Positions 38,601 through 51,600 of a stretch of DNA of 64,000 bases are shown here, one piece after another. The notes under the pieces are model-generated. The model made no database searches and was not told the DNA's origin. It worked only from the letters and a program-made list of their open reading frames with translations. Source of the DNA: Patagioenas fasciata. Taxonomy: Eukaryota; Chordata; Aves; Columbiformes; Columbidae. How positions within the stretch are numbered: position 1 is the first letter of the stretch; every line of letters starts with the position of its first letter. The position numbers were made by a program, and so were the translations under genes. The stretch spans positions 70,670,898 to 70,734,897 of the forward strand of contig NC_092521.1 of assembly GCF_037038585.1 (NCBI RefSeq), written 5' to 3'.

Positions 38601-41536
38601 AGCTTGTAGTTGGCCATGGGATCATTTCCAAAGAAACCAGTACTCTGGGAAACCTTTTGTTTTCCAGAAAGGCTGTTATTCAAAAGCAATTAACATGAAA
38701 ACATTAAAATTGTCTAACTTCAGAGAGAGGGGAATGAAGGAAGGAAATCTGAGAGTGTGCGTGTGTGCGTGCAGGAGGGAATACGGCAGGCTGGGGTAAT
38801 GTAAGAGGCAGAGGGGGAGACCAGGGGGCTCAGGTCAGGACGTGGCTGGGCAAAATTGCCCATGAGGGTTGGGATGGGGAGACCACACGCACAGGGGATG
38901 CAGGAGCAGAGTGGACAGCCGGGGGTTGCGGTCACCTTGGAGGGGAGGACAAACCAAGGAGAGGTGCAGGGTCGGGGCAGCAGTAGTCCCAGGAGTGAGG
39001 GTGGAGATACTCAAGTGTCTCTGCTTTCTTCAGACCAGGTATGAAATTTGTGTTATGTGTTTTGGCAGCTCTGGGTGCCTGTTGTGATAATGAGCAGCTG
39101 TGCGTTCAAGACCAGGCTTGTGCTCTGGCAGCCCAGGGAAATGCTCCCGAGTCAGCTCGATTCCCATCCTGAATGCTGGGTGAGGGCAGCAGCAGCTACA
39201 GTGTAGGTGGTTTTATTTTACATAGTGCAACTTTTCTCCACCATTTCTCCAGTGGGTTTTTGAACCAGCTGGCTGATTTTAGTCTCACTTGAAAGGGCAG
39301 AGGGTCACTAGATATTAAGGTACTGTCTAGTTGTGTAGAAATGGAGTTCAACCAGAGGGAGTTTCCAGTTACCCTGAGGCAGATCTCTCTGCCTTTCTCA
39401 AAAGAGCACAACTATTTTAAATTCTGAACTGCACCATATGCAGCCTGAAGTCAGGCGCTTTCTTTTGCAAGATTGGGTGCAATAGCTATAAATTTACAGA
39501 TTACCTTTTCAGGCCTTTTGACCTTTCTAGCCGTCTTTCCTCTCACAGATATTCCTCCTCTCTTATCCTGCTCATGTCCACACGTGTCACATTCAGCCAG
39601 CCAGAAACGTGGAAGAGAGCTCAGTTCTCTTCAGGGCGGACCTAGGGGACTTGGGAGGTAGAGAGAGGTAATTTTGGAGGCAGGAGACCTCTGGAAAAGG
39701 AAAAATGGCAGTAAATACTGTGAAGGCTGAGATCGCTGGGGATGAGAGAGATAAACTGGAGTCACTGGGGTGAAGGGAAGGGGCGTGGAAGTTGGTTAAA
39801 TATTCCAAACCAGCCACGATTCCCGAACTCAGCGACAGTCAGAAGAACCTACCTGTGTCCCAAAACCACATTTGAAACAAAAATCCTCAAAGACCTTTGC
39901 TTAAAGAAAAAAGTCTGAAATGGAAAAATCTTGTCCTGGAGAGTGGTCTCACATTCTGAAAAGTCCAGAGAACTGGGTCAAGAAGCATTGCGTGAGAAGG
40001 CAAAAGGTGTGTGAAGGGCAGGGAAGTGACTCCCAACAGGCAGAGGTTTGGGGAAGCACTGTGTGCAGGGTTCATAGCAGGAGGTGTCCAGGACTGTCCT
40101 CCTGCTGCAGAAGGAGGCTTTCCAGGTTTTTGTAGCAGTCTCTCTGTGCTGGTGTTTTCCTGCAAGCCTTCTCTTCCATTCAAAGTGCAGCACAAACTTT
40201 TAATAGGTCATCAGTAGCCGGTGCCACAGGGTCGCCCCACTTGCATCCTTCTGTCTTGTTTCAAGATCAGGTTTTAATTGAAACAAGACGTGGCAGACAG
40301 GATGAGTTTCTATAAATAGGCTCCAAAATGTCACCTTAAGAGGAATGTATGTGACCCAGTTCAAATGCCAATATTAAGAAAAAAATTGTTAAACACATAG
40401 CCCCATTAGACACAGGAAGATCTTTTTGTAAATTGTTTTATTATTTGGCAGATATTTATTTAGGCTGGTTCCAGCAAATGATAATGTATTTTCTGCTTTG
40501 GTGCCCTGTAAATGTATTTTACTAACACTTTCCATCCATATTACACTTTGTATTGTCATTGAATTTGTTTCACAGATAACGTGCTCTCTTACTAGTTTCT
40601 TCTTCTTTCATAATTTTTAAAGAGTTTCATATATGTAATCTATAACCTGGTATGCCAAAGAGATTTTGTTTGGGTTTTTAACCAAATCATAATTTAAAAT
40701 GTGTAATTTTCCACGATATAACATTCTAGGCTGACCATATGTTTTATCTGAGAAAACACTTAGAACACAGTAGAGGTGGAGATGGAGGATTTGAAACCTA
40801 TGTAGGGTGTTGAAACTTACAGTGGCATTTATGTAATGCAGTATTTAAGTAGTCCAAGCCCTCCCACCTTCCCCCCAAAAAAAAAGTTACCTGTATAAGT
40901 AGCAGAAGGAGCCAGGATTCAGCTTTTGTTATTCAATTTCTTTTCAACATATGAAGTGCGCTCAAACAGCTGGTTGCATAAGTCGAGGTTTGGTGAGGTT
41001 ATATTTTTCAGTACTTGCCTCTCTACACTGCATATTTTCTCTTTTGGTTTGGGGTTTTTTGCCTCACTTTCTGAGAGGCTGCATGTATCATCCGTATTGC
41101 TGAAGTTCTGCAGCAGCATGTGTACTTTGAGGAACGTGTATGTTAGTAGTGTAAATATGTTTTCACTATAAAAATATAAAGTTAAGAGTGGCTAAAATAA
41201 GATCCAAATGTATCATTCACTCACTGAGCTTGACAAAGTATTACTTATAGATAGCACTCAGAGCCAGCTACCTGTTAAAGACCAGTAACAACAGTACTCT
41301 GTTTCTAGGGGTTACATTAAAAATGAACCGCTCCTTATCTGTTCTGCAAAGTTAAAAGAAAACTTTGCCCCATACGGCAGCACTGGCTGTTTATGTACAC
41401 ACTACAAAACTTTCCAATATTTTGAAACCTGTGTTATATCTGTGTGAAAGCCATTAGTACCAAATCAAGGTTAAGAAACAACACATTCACCAGTCATAAA
41501 TGCAGAGTGCAGGCTGTAATGTTCAAAATATAGTTG

Positions 41537-41541
41537 CTTTT

Positions 41542-41573
<32 letters not shown>

Positions 41574-41579
41574 TTTCCC
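41537..41579. repeat. long T-rich homopyrimidine tract
   Basis: A 43-nt run of pyrimidines with a T-run of over 20 at its 3' side, preceded by CTTTTCTTTTC units. It ends CCC before an AAATGG sequence. It could be the remains of a reverse-oriented poly(A) tail, but no retrocopy body or target duplication is recognisable beside it. Confidence 0.85.
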
Positions 41580-41867
41580 AAATGGTGGATTTAGACATAA
41601 CACACTAATGGAAATTTTTACTTTAAATATCCTAGGCAGTCTCTAGCATGAGAAGTCACAGAGACTATACTACAAAATGAAATATAAAGTTGCCTCAAGC
41701 CACAGACAGCAAGCAGTTTGTTTTGATAAGGTCTTGGGGACAGTCTGATAGTTTAGTTCACTGTGGCATTGCTATTGCTTGAATTTGGACATTAATCTTG
41801 CTATCTAGTGGATACATCTTAAAATGTGTTTTAAAACTTGGTACCCTGAGTACCAGGATATAGGAAA

Positions 41868-42269
41868 GCAGCAGAAGCACTTGAGGGAACTGGGACTGTT
41901 AAGCCTGGAGAAAAGGAGGCTAAGGGGAGACCTTATCACTGTCTACAACTACCTGAAAGGAGGTTGTAGCATGGAGGGGGTTGGTCTCTTCTCCCAGGTA
42001 ACAAGTGATAGGATGAGAGGAAATGGCCTCAAGTTGTGCCAGAGGAGGTTCAGATTGGATATTAGGAAAAAATTCTTCATGGAAAGGGTTGTCAGGCATT
42101 GGAACAGGCTGCCCAGGGAAGTGGTGGAGTCACCATCCCTGAAGGTGTTTAAAAGGCATTTAGACAAGGTTCTTAGGGACATGGTTTGTGCTACAGTTTG
42201 GTTTGGTTATGGTTGGACTCGATGATCCTGAGGTCTCTTCCAACTGAAATGATTTTATGATTCTCTGAT
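41868..42269 (+). mobile_element. CR1 LINE, 5'-truncated, best-preserved plus-strand copy
   Basis: About 400 bp of CR1 covering the ORF2 C-terminus and 3' end. The sense frame is intact through [18 protein letters not shown], then [36 protein letters not shown] and [12 protein letters not shown]. The 3' end reads GGTTATGGTTGGACTCGATG, then CTTCCAACTGAAATGATTTT and ATGATTCTCTGA. The frame is uninterrupted over this fragment, implying a relatively young copy. All upstream ORF2 and ORF1 sequence is missing, so it cannot be autonomous. Confidence 0.95.
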
Positions 42270-45200
42270 AGGGGGTTGTGGTTGTGGAGGAGCAAAAGAA
42301 AGGTCTTCTGCCTAAAAGCATGTGGTATGCGTCCTCTCCCTTGAGCATGTTCTTCAGTAGCATAATTCTGAGGACAGAAACCTCAGGAGAAAACCACGTG
42401 CCTGTCACAGGCCTCCTGTTTGGCTTTCTCACCAGTTTGGAGACTTCTGTCTGGGCACAACATCAAAGAGCCTCAGTTGCTTCCATCTCATTGTGGTTCT
42501 TTGTGGTGGCAAAAAGTGGGCGATAGAGGAGGGTGACAGATGAGGCCTGAAGGTCCCAGAAACCAAGCAGGTCCTCAGGCTCCTGGACCATCTTGTGCTC
42601 TTTGCACACCTGGAGTGCTGTACTCCACCAGCCATACCACAATATAAAGCAGACATGACCCATATGTTGAACCAGTAATTACATGAAATAATATGAGGTA
42701 TGTGCCATGTGGAAGTATGCATCTCTGTGAGCCTTCAAGTTGGCATTTAGAATTTAAAGTAGTTAACTGAGCCAAATTATACCTGTCCACACCTTTTGCA
42801 ATAAAATACTCAGAGCATACGTGCACAAGGCAGGACTGGGAGTAGATGTGATGAGTAAAACACCATCTAGACAGGTCTATCTGCAAATGGTGAAAGAACA
42901 CGAATTAAAACCTGAACTGCACATGTACAGCCTTAAATGAGGTACTTTATTTTACAAGAGGAGAGAAGATTGCTGAATCTTCTAAATTTGCCTCTCTCCC
43001 TATATCTCCTTTCAATGGCTTTTTGATTTTTTCCAGATAGTCCTGGCCTTTGTGGGACTTTGGTCAGGGAACAGAAACCATATTGTTTAACAATGGGTGA
43101 CACAGGATATTCGAATCCTGAACAAAAATGTTTGGAGATATTGGTACCATTCAGCAGCCCATAGACAAAAATTGCTTTTATTGAACCTCTTCACTACATG
43201 GTTATAAGAAATGACTGTAAAAAATGTTATCCATTTGTGGTCAGAAGAAGTATCAAGCACAACAAATTGCTCTTACTGAATACTTCAGTTACTGTACTTG
43301 TCAGTGAATTTGCCTTAACTCCAGAAGAGCATTGCAAATGAAATCTTTAGCAGAGGTGCAAAACAGTTGTGCAATACTGAGCTTTCTATTCCTTGTGTCA
43401 CAGTCCCGCTCCCAGTCCCAGATTTACTATGCCTACCAATAAATATGTTCTATTGAAGCAGCAGAAACTTTAAGCAGCTCCTAACTGCAGAAGCCAACAT
43501 AGCAGCTGAGCTATTTGGGATGAAATCACCATGAGACAACCGCAGTTCCAGCAGGATTTGGCTCAGAGATCTTGTGGGAAGCCTTTCCACTGCCAGACTA
43601 GTGATGAAAAAGAGAGAAGGGGTGAGGGTGACACGGGCTCCAAGTTGTGAATCACTGCTCGTGCTGGCCAAGGAGGGTTCGAGTCTGCAGACAGAAAGGA
43701 GCGGGGAAGCAACTACTGATGCTGAGCTCTGCAGCCTCACCTCCCCTGCTCCCTGCTAGGAGCAACTGCCTTATTTATTTTTCCCTCTCTTCTCATATGG
43801 CATTTGCCATTATTAATTGGAGCATTTCCCTCCTGTAACCTGATCAAATGGCGATGTCACTGCAGAGTCAGTGTTAAGAGCAGCTTCTGACATGCTGGCC
43901 AAGTCAGCCGGTGGGTTGTTTGCCTCGGGCCTAGTGGGTAAAGGTCTCCATCTAATTTTACTCAAGATAAAATGATTAACAGCAATGAAGCATGTGCAGA
44001 CTGTCGAGTAAAGGAAAGAGCTTCATATTGAGAGAGAGCTTGACTCTCTCTTTTCTTTTTTCCCTCAAATGCATTTAAAACATTGACTCTTTTCTCCCAC
44101 TGGAGCAAAATACCACCAGGTAAAAGATGTCAATGAACACATTAAAATGGATGTTACACCGACAGTCAACAAGAGATGAAAAAAACCAACTGAGGAAGAG
44201 GAGTTTAAAATCAAAACAGCATGCATCCTGAGATGTCCCTCATCCTAGCAAGTACATCTTTCAGCCAGCTACTTTGGAAGTGATTTCCTACTGCAAAGGA
44301 CAGGAATCTGTCCAGCTCTACACCAGACCCAAACATCCTGCACCTGCAGTTGGCCAGGAGTGGGATTTTGGACAAGTCTGCAGTGAAAATGCATATCAGC
44401 CACAAAGTGGCTTCCAAATCTGGGTTGTAATTTTCCCCCAATGTGGTACAGAAGTGAGATTTTTACCTTTCCCTAATGTTGGGACGTGGGCTGATTCATC
44501 AAGAAATGCCAGGGAGCTGCACAGGTACCCATGGCGTGAACTTTAATATAATTTAATTCCAGTGAGGGACCTGCTTTTCACCCTGTTTCCTGGTCTGTAA
44601 GGAAACAACGGGGGAAAGCAGGACCCTTTGCAGCAGGCTCGACCCCATGTCGCAATAGATGGAGCCACCTGTGTCTGTGTCACTGTGCCCGCGTCCAAGT
44701 CAAACAGCTCGTTTCCTGGAGTTCCCGGCCGGAGGGGAATGTCACGGTGCGTCATGGCTTAGAGCGGAAAGCGGATGGTGCTGCAGGGAGCACACTCTGT
44801 GACCGGCTGGGATGTCAGCATTGCTCCTGTCAGCTCACAGCACCAGATGGCTTGTTCCTCTACTTGACAGCAGGAGAGATGCAGGGAAGCGGGAAGGAGA
44901 GAGGGGGGAGCAATTTTTCCCCGGAAACTTATCTCTCTGGCAGGTATCAAACCCAGCACCTGCATGTCCTGGGAAGTTCAGATAGACGTGTTACACCACT
45001 GATGCAGTCCTGAGCTCCCCAGCTGCTTGGCTGGGGGTGGGTTTGGCAGACAGTCCTATTGAAAAAGTTAAAAAATTATTTTCTCAGCTCGTCCCTCTTG
45101 CCCATCCCCTGCTGAGGCACCAAAACTCTGGTTTCTTTCTCAGAAACTAGTTAAAGCTTTGCTGCACCAAAGCTTGACCACCACGGAAAAAAAAAGTTTT

Positions 45201-47545
45201 AAAAATATAATGCTCGATACGATAAAATGGATTTTCTCTACAGAAGTACATTGCACATGGGATGACAGTCATGTTTCTTTCCCTTTTCAGTATTTCTCCC
45301 TTTTTGCAGCACACACACGTTTCCTCTGCGATAGGGTTCTCATCAGGGCAGGTCTGGGCAAGCTCCATCGCGCAGCATGGTGCTGGGGCTGGGGTCAGAC
45401 AGCCGGCAGTACATGAGCTGCCTGGGACAAGAGCTGCCCTTCGTGTTCCCCCCATGTCAAGAGAGAGAGAAGCGGGACAACATGCCTCTTCATTTGTCTA
45501 AATTGGCTGGTTGGTTGTGATAGAAAATGATAAGGCATGCTGAATAAGCATGGAAGTCTTTTCATCCAAGATTACCAAGATTGACACTAGGCTTGTGCAA
45601 AATAGCAGCTTTAATGAGCTGCACTGGCTCTGGGTGGAAGATAGAAGGTTTTTCAGTACTTCTGCCTACCCCCTGCTCATTGAGCCTGGCCTCCTGCAGG
45701 ATAACGTGTGTTCAGGCTGTACAAATGGAGATGCCACCTTCTTCCTCCAAAGCTGAGTAGCTGGCTGATCGCTTTTTCAGCGTGAATGTTCAGAAAAACA
45801 TTTTAAACCACAGTGTCTCCAGAGGTTTGTGGTAAGAAAACAATGTTAACTTGCCCAGCCTAGAAGAAGAAAGATGAAAAAGGAGTAAAACACACTGTGC
45901 TCTTTGTTCTAAATGCCTGGGATTACAGTCCTTGCTGGAAACAAGTGCCCAAAACGGCTTTAATGTTTGGGGTTTTTTTCTCTTATTTATGGAGTAATGC
46001 AGTATTGCTGCCACAGCACTGGTGCGCTGTAGGGCACAATCCGCCTATTTTCACTTTTTAATGAGCAGTGACTTTAATTACATGGGTGTGCACCCATTCT
46101 TTATTGCATTTTTCAAAGGGGAGTGTGTCATATCAGCTTCTAGAAAAGTTCAGGATAGTTCCCTGTGTCATGGAAAAATAAGACTTGATTAACAGAGGGT
46201 GTAGGAAGCCAAAGTAAATACTGGAAATGTGTAAAGCGGTTAAGGTGGTGTAGAATAGTACATATGAAGGGATATGTAAATCTAAGCACTTGACACAACT
46301 CATTTTACATTGAAAGAGAAGTCATTGTGTTACTGCATTTTTAGATGGAGGTCCCTCCTGACAGCGTTGGAGCTGTTTCAATATCCCACTCAACTCAAAA
46401 TCTCAAATATCATGAAGATTAAGACCTGCATTCAGATCTTTCCTGACCTGCACATACAGAGGGACAAGTAATGAGAGAGTGAAAATGAAACTTTAAAAAG
46501 TGTGCCCGTCAGCAAAAAGTGCTGGTGTACACACGCAGCACCTCTTGGTTGAACCCCATACGCAGTGCTTAAAAAAATCCATCCCCATGAGATGTAGGGG
46601 TGATGGCAGCTGGATAACAGGACTGGCCAAAAGGCAGGAAGAGCACTGTACAAGCCTTTGAGTCTTGCTTCAGAGCTGCTCTTATCCCTTTTGGTGTCCT
46701 TGTTAGTGGGTTGGCACAGACAACTGCAGTAAACACACTACAAAGAAGCAGGTGAAAAGCCGCAGTTATTGAAATCAGTCACTGAGACAGTTAACTCAGT
46801 TATATAGAAAACACAAATATTCGTGTTCTTACCCTGTCATTTAAAGACAAATGTTTTACAGCACAAACCTCATCATTATGTGTACATTTAAAAAAGGTTA
46901 GTTTGTTGGTTTGCTGTTTTTTTTTTCAGCAATCGTAAGACTTTCAGTCTTGCTAAGAGGTGAGTCCAACTTGTGGTGAAATCCTAGAGACGACAGTCTT
47001 GCTGATCTCAGGATTTTCCAAAGATTAAAATGCAGATGTCGGGATTTCTCAAAAGGCCACAAAACTTCAAAAGCATTAGGTCCATTTTACTCTTCCCCGG
47101 ATATCTGAGATGGCCATAAACCACTTGAGCATCCTGGCAAGTTTTCCTGTAAAAGACCATCTGTTGAGTAGTTCTTAGTGTCTTATTAACAATTTTTGAT
47201 GTTATATTTAGAAAACAAAATCAAAGTTTATCCCTTTGCTTTTGCTTAACTACAATAAATTATTTATGAGGTGTACCCCCAAGTGTGTGCATGTACAATA
47301 GTTTTTCCACTTGTGCTCTTCTTGTAACAGAGCGCCATTCCAAACATGCACACGTAGGGGGTGTTCTGTAGAGATATATGTAACGTCTGAGCCAAGAAAA
47401 ATAAAGAAATCTCCCCATAAAACCTGGCGCTTGTGTAACGGTGATCACTGTGCCATCTACAGCGCTGCTTCCTACAGGAGCCTCAGGCCAGGGCGTGGAG
47501 GTCGGTACCTGCCCGTCACACACAGCCCTGCACCTGGGCTCGTCC
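42270..47545. other. non-coding DNA, nothing recognised
   Basis: Open frames of 60-115 codons on both strands lack family resemblance. A minus-strand segment at about 44940-45007 has tRNA-like A- and B-box sequences (TGGTGTAACACG and GGTTTGATACC) but no cloverleaf. A CpG-dense patch (13 CpGs) lies at about 44609-44805. No exon or transposon could be assigned. Confidence 0.5.
44609..44805. other. local CpG cluster
   Basis: Thirteen CpGs in about 197 bp, including CCCGGCCGGAGGGG. The flanking DNA has few. No gene start can be linked to it, so it is recorded only as a compositional anomaly that could mark a regulatory element. Confidence 0.35.
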
Positions 47546-47626
47546 AGGTGGGAATTTGTGTTCGCTGAATCAAAGGTAAGTCGCTACCCAGAGATAAGCC
47601 TGAAGTGCTCACACACTCCGAGTTCC
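47546..47626 (+). repeat. 81-bp inverted repeat, left arm (likely donor)
   Basis: This arm begins AGGTGGGAATTTGTGTTC and ends GAGTTCC. Its reverse complement recurs at 48471-48551 over exactly 81 bp with five substitutions and no gaps. The left arm lies in sequence with no recognised transposon, while the right arm interrupts a CR1, so this arm is the probable source. Confidence 0.9.
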
Positions 47627-47642
47627 TGGGAAAAGCTTCCCT

Positions 47643-47692
47643 GTGCATATATTTACATTAAGGGTTTGTGCATATATTTACACTCAGGGTTT
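47643..47692. repeat. 25-bp tandem duplication (2 copies)
   Basis: Two head-to-tail 25-bp units (47643-47667 and 47668-47692) both start GTGCATATATTTACA and end AGGGTTT. They differ at two positions. They lie 17 bp beyond the left arm of the inverted repeat, so two rearrangement signatures are clustered here. Confidence 0.9.
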
Positions 47693-47939
47693 GTAGATAG
47701 AGTTACAGAGTGGCAAATATCCCTAATCTGGATGAGTTGGCAGGAAAGAGACAGTCTTAAGAACAGAAGTATCTGTGTGGCTGCTTGAGTGAAATCTGGA
47801 AGGTCTCAGCGTGTGCATGAGTCTTTTTTTCATTCCATTAAGCTGTTTTAAGTTTCTCAGATGATAACTATGAGCCTTGGGTAGCCATACAGTTCGAGAA
47901 ACAGAAACACACTTGCTGATGGAAAACATTTTGTATATT

Positions 47940-48635
47940 ACAGAATCACAGGTTGTTGGGGATTGGAATGGACCTCAAAAGATCATTTAGTTCAATCCCC
48001 CTGCTGGAGCAGGAACACTTAGATGAGGTTACACAGGAAGGCATCCAGGCGGGTTTTGAATGTCTCCAGAGTAGGAAACTCCACAACCTCCCTGGGCAGC
48101 CTGTTCCAGTGCTCTGTTACCCTCACTGAGAAGAAGTTTCTTCTCAAATTTAAGTGGAACCTTTTGTGTTCCAGTTTGAACCCATTACTCCTTGTCCTAT
48201 CATTGGTTGTCACCGAGAAGAGCCTGGCTCCATCCTCGTGACACTCACCCTTTATATATCTGTAAACATTAATAATGTCACCCCTCAGTCTCCTCTTCTC
48301 CAAGCTAAAGAGACCCAGCTCCCTCAGCCTTTCCTCACAAGCGAGATGCTCCACTCATCTTCGTTGCCCTGCACTGGACTCTCTCCAACAGTTCTCTGTC
48401 CTTCTTGAACTGAGGGGCCCAGAACTGGACACAATATTCCAGATGTGGTCTCACCAGGGCAGAGTAGAGGGGAACTCAGAGTGCATGAGCACTTCAGGCT
48501 TATCTCTGGGTAGCGACTTACATTTGATTCAGTGAACACAAATTCCCACCTCCTCTTTTGACCTACTAATCACCCCCCTTCTCATTACACCCCAGGATGC
48601 CATTGGCCTTCCTGGCCACAAGGGTACAGTGCTGG
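47940..48635 (-). mobile_element. CR1 LINE on minus strand, interrupted by an inverted insert
   Basis: The longest CR1 copy in the window, about 700 bp, minus strand. The sense frame includes [52 protein letters not shown] and [18 protein letters not shown]. The 3' end is at about 47940, where the complement of ATTCTGTAA is seen. CR1-like text resumes on the far side of the inserted 81 bp (ACACCCCAGGATGCCATTGG, a typical internal CR1 sequence) and ends near 48635. It is truncated 5' of that point and non-functional. It is closely similar to the 51.7-kb copy. Confidence 0.93.
48471..48551 (-). repeat. 81-bp inverted repeat, right arm (inside CR1)
   Basis: Reverse complement of 47546-47626, five mismatches in 81 bp. 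It splits the CR1 between AGGGCAGAGTAGAGG and CCTCTTTTGACCTAC. In the CR1 pattern as I know it, that junction would normally continue almost directly. The insert is therefore foreign to CR1 and was acquired after, or during, CR1 integration. Confidence 0.88.
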
Positions 48636-51600
48636 ATATTAGGATAGCTGGCTGGATCCAGGGCAAGCAGTTTTTTATTTTCTGGTGAACTCATTCCATT
48701 TTAAGCTTTGCTTCAATGGCCCCTTTGACAGAAGGACTGCTGTAGAGGATGCTTCTGGTTTTGGCCCACCCTGGAGTTTCGATTTTCCACCGTAGAAGGC
48801 TGCCTTTTTGGCAACATGGGGCAATAGCTTTCCTCTTGTGGTTTCAGCTTTTCTCTTGCTTTTCCACTTCAGATTTTTCTTCTTCCACTGCTTCTTTTGT
48901 GTTTTCAGTAAGCAGTTTCTGCAGCTCTTCGCATGAATTCCACTGATTTTAAATAAACACCTTCCTTTGATTAACTTGGTATTTTATTTTTTCAGTCCTC
49001 ATTTTGAAGATGAATATCACAAGGCTGTGATGATTTGGGGCTTTTTGGTTGGCTGATTGTTAGGTTTTTTTTGAGTGGGGGGGAAGTGGAAGGTGAGAGG
49101 AATCACATCTCCTAGGGAAGGTGCTGATTCTAATTATGCCTTGGAGATTATTTTTAGTGGTTTAGATATTGTTACCACTTGATCAAACTTGTATGTGCTG
49201 TTTAGGACAATATAAAGTCTCTCCTTCTGTATGACCCAAAACCAAGCTGTTACTACAAATATTCATTTTTAGGGGTCAGGAAACTCCATCTAATTCTTAT
49301 GCATCCTGCAGTCTCTGAACCTCTTCTCACAGAGGCCACTCCTGCAGGCCCCCTCATACCAAAACCATGCCACCTACAGCCAGCACAGAGGTACAAAGGA
49401 GGACTTTTAGGACACCTGTTACTGCTGGATTCTGGTTATGTCTATTGAGAACTGCTTAGAAATGTTTGTTACACCACAGGTTTTTTAACCTTGTCCAGTT
49501 TCTTGGCTTGAGCTTGTCACATAAGTTCAGAAAAGCTGGAGGCAGTGAGTAGTGTTAAACAGGTCATGAAAGTAACAGACATGGCCTGAAAGGCAGAGAA
49601 GTTCTGGGACAATGACAAGAGGGCCCCTGTCTGCCGTAGATCATTTTTTTCTCCATGGATGCTCATGCTTTAACAACTTCAGATCCAGCACTGGTAGCAA
49701 TACCAGGTATCTTCTGGTGGCAAGAAGTGCGCTGGTCAGGTGATACAGGTGTCGAGTCAAAATCCACTGAATTGTTAAGACTCATTTCCAAGTCTTCAGA
49801 GAGAAGCAGATCCCTGAAAGGGCTCTGGACTGAGTTTAGACAGTCTATACCCAAACCTGCAGTCCTCCATATCCTCGCACAGCTGCTGCATACTGGCTGG
49901 TTCCCCAGACGTCTGAAGCTCTGCCTTTCAGTGTGCCCAGAGACATGTCAGCCTCCACAGAGCTGAGCAGCTCAATGCCAGCCTCCTGACCACTTTTTGT
50001 CCGGCAGTGGCAGATGCATCACCCTTCCCGATTGTGCTCTGCAAAAAAGGCTACTGTAGGTTATTGCCCTCATCTGAAATACAGCCAGTACAGTGATGCT
50101 GCTGTAGCTTCTGGCTTATTTATCCAACCACTCAGGGTGAGAGTGCTTCCTCCCCACTCTCTGATTTGGGCACTGTCTCCACTTTACCCTAACAATTTCA
50201 AAGCACTTCTCCCATTCTCTGGAGAGTGTCCGAACTTCTAGGGTTACAGAACTCTTTTGCAGGAGGTGCAATCCCATGATTTGTAGAGTTGGAGGGATTA
50301 ATCAAGAGACTATTAAGCGCAGCAAGCAGAGCATCCGTGTGAAAGGAGGAAGAGAAAGTTTCCACCGCTTGTTCAAAAATCACCCATGTGACCTATGTTT
50401 ATTTTTTATGAAAGATATAAAAAGACCTTGGGGTGAGAGTCAGTGCCCAAAGGCTCCGCAGAGGTCTGTGTGTCCCAGTGGCATTGAATACAGGAAATGT
50501 ACAGGAAGAATGGCTTTTGCATCCTCTGTCCCAGTGTGATCCTTCTGAAGGACATCTCAAGGTCCACGGAGAATTTGCATTCCAGTTCATTATTATGTAA
50601 ATTATAAGAATGTGGAAAGAGCTGCTGAAATACAACATTTGCAAGCCGTGTTTCACAGTGAGATTCAATGTACCGTTATCCAAGGGTTCAGGAAACATGG
50701 GGCTAAACCAGGGTACTGGCATGGAACATCTCATACTTCACTAAAATGGTGGTAATTATTCTCAATTTACAAAGCTCACAGGAAGGGCACACATAACACT
50801 GGAAAGGAGTTGCTGGTATTTACTTCTTAGCTGTCTGATTTTGTGTAGCCTGGTGCAAGAGATGAAGCATAACAAACAAACAAACAAATTCTTGGTTGTT
50901 AGAGGCCAAAAAGATTTGGCTGATTGTGCTTTGCCATCAGCTTCAATAACAAAAGCCTGGTTAATATGAGGAGAACAAGGTTTGTGCCTATTAGCTGCTG
51001 TCACTTGTGCACATGAGACTGATGGCAGCCATTGACTCCAGACCACCAGCTATGACACACCTTCCAAAAAGGCACAATTTGAAGTAGTGAGTTATGCTCT
51101 ATTTATGTTCTTTATTACGAATATAAAACCACTCTAGCATAGCACCTCATGTGTTATTTTAGAGGATTAAGAATCACCCACAGAGCATTTTATAAATTAT
51201 TTCTCTTCAGCATAGCTTTATATTGTCGGGATAATTGCTTCTGTAGTCCCAGTTCCAGTCCTCTCACCTTGTTCTAAGCCCAGCTCTTGTTGAAATTCCT
51301 GAGCTTTCCACTTTTATTAAGGTTATTACCAGACCCCACACCATCTCTGGTGTCCTCCATGCAGGAACCGCTATTCAGGCACACTCCTAGAGGCTGCTGG
51401 CTTTTTTCAGTTGTTTGAAGGTGCGTGCCTGCATTTTGGTCCTGGGCTGGAATGCAGGTGCCCACCGGAAGATTCACTCCCCCCACGTTTGCTCAGCCCC
51501 CTGGGGAAGGATGCTGCTGCAGGCATAGGACAGAAGAAGCACACATTGCACAGCTACCCTGCCGCTGCCCAGGTGAGCAGCCAAGGTTTCACACAATTAA

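Larger units (their letters stand above)
32578..41867. other. non-coding DNA with a CpG cluster
   Basis: No gene recognised. Open frames up to 175 codons (33314-33841 plus) carry no motif; that one runs through a K-rich stretch encoded by an A-rich tract near 33485. A (GT)n stretch occurs at about 34975-34991. The CpG cluster and pyrimidine tract inside this interval are listed separately. Confidence 0.5.

Noticed and set aside
38821-38840. CCAGGGGGCTC resembling a CTCF core
   Set aside because: Only the CAGGGGGC half fits; the upstream half of the motif is absent.
43090-43125. ATTCGAATCCTG resembling a tRNA T-loop
   Set aside because: No matching A box, acceptor stem or cloverleaf could be built around it.
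43660-43680. GGTTCGAGTC resembling a tRNA B box
   Set aside because: The upstream 60-80 bases lack an A box and D-arm, so it is a chance match.
48023-48535. Plus-strand frames antisense to the CR1 copy
   Set aside because: They are shadows of the CR1 ORF2 sequence on the other strand.
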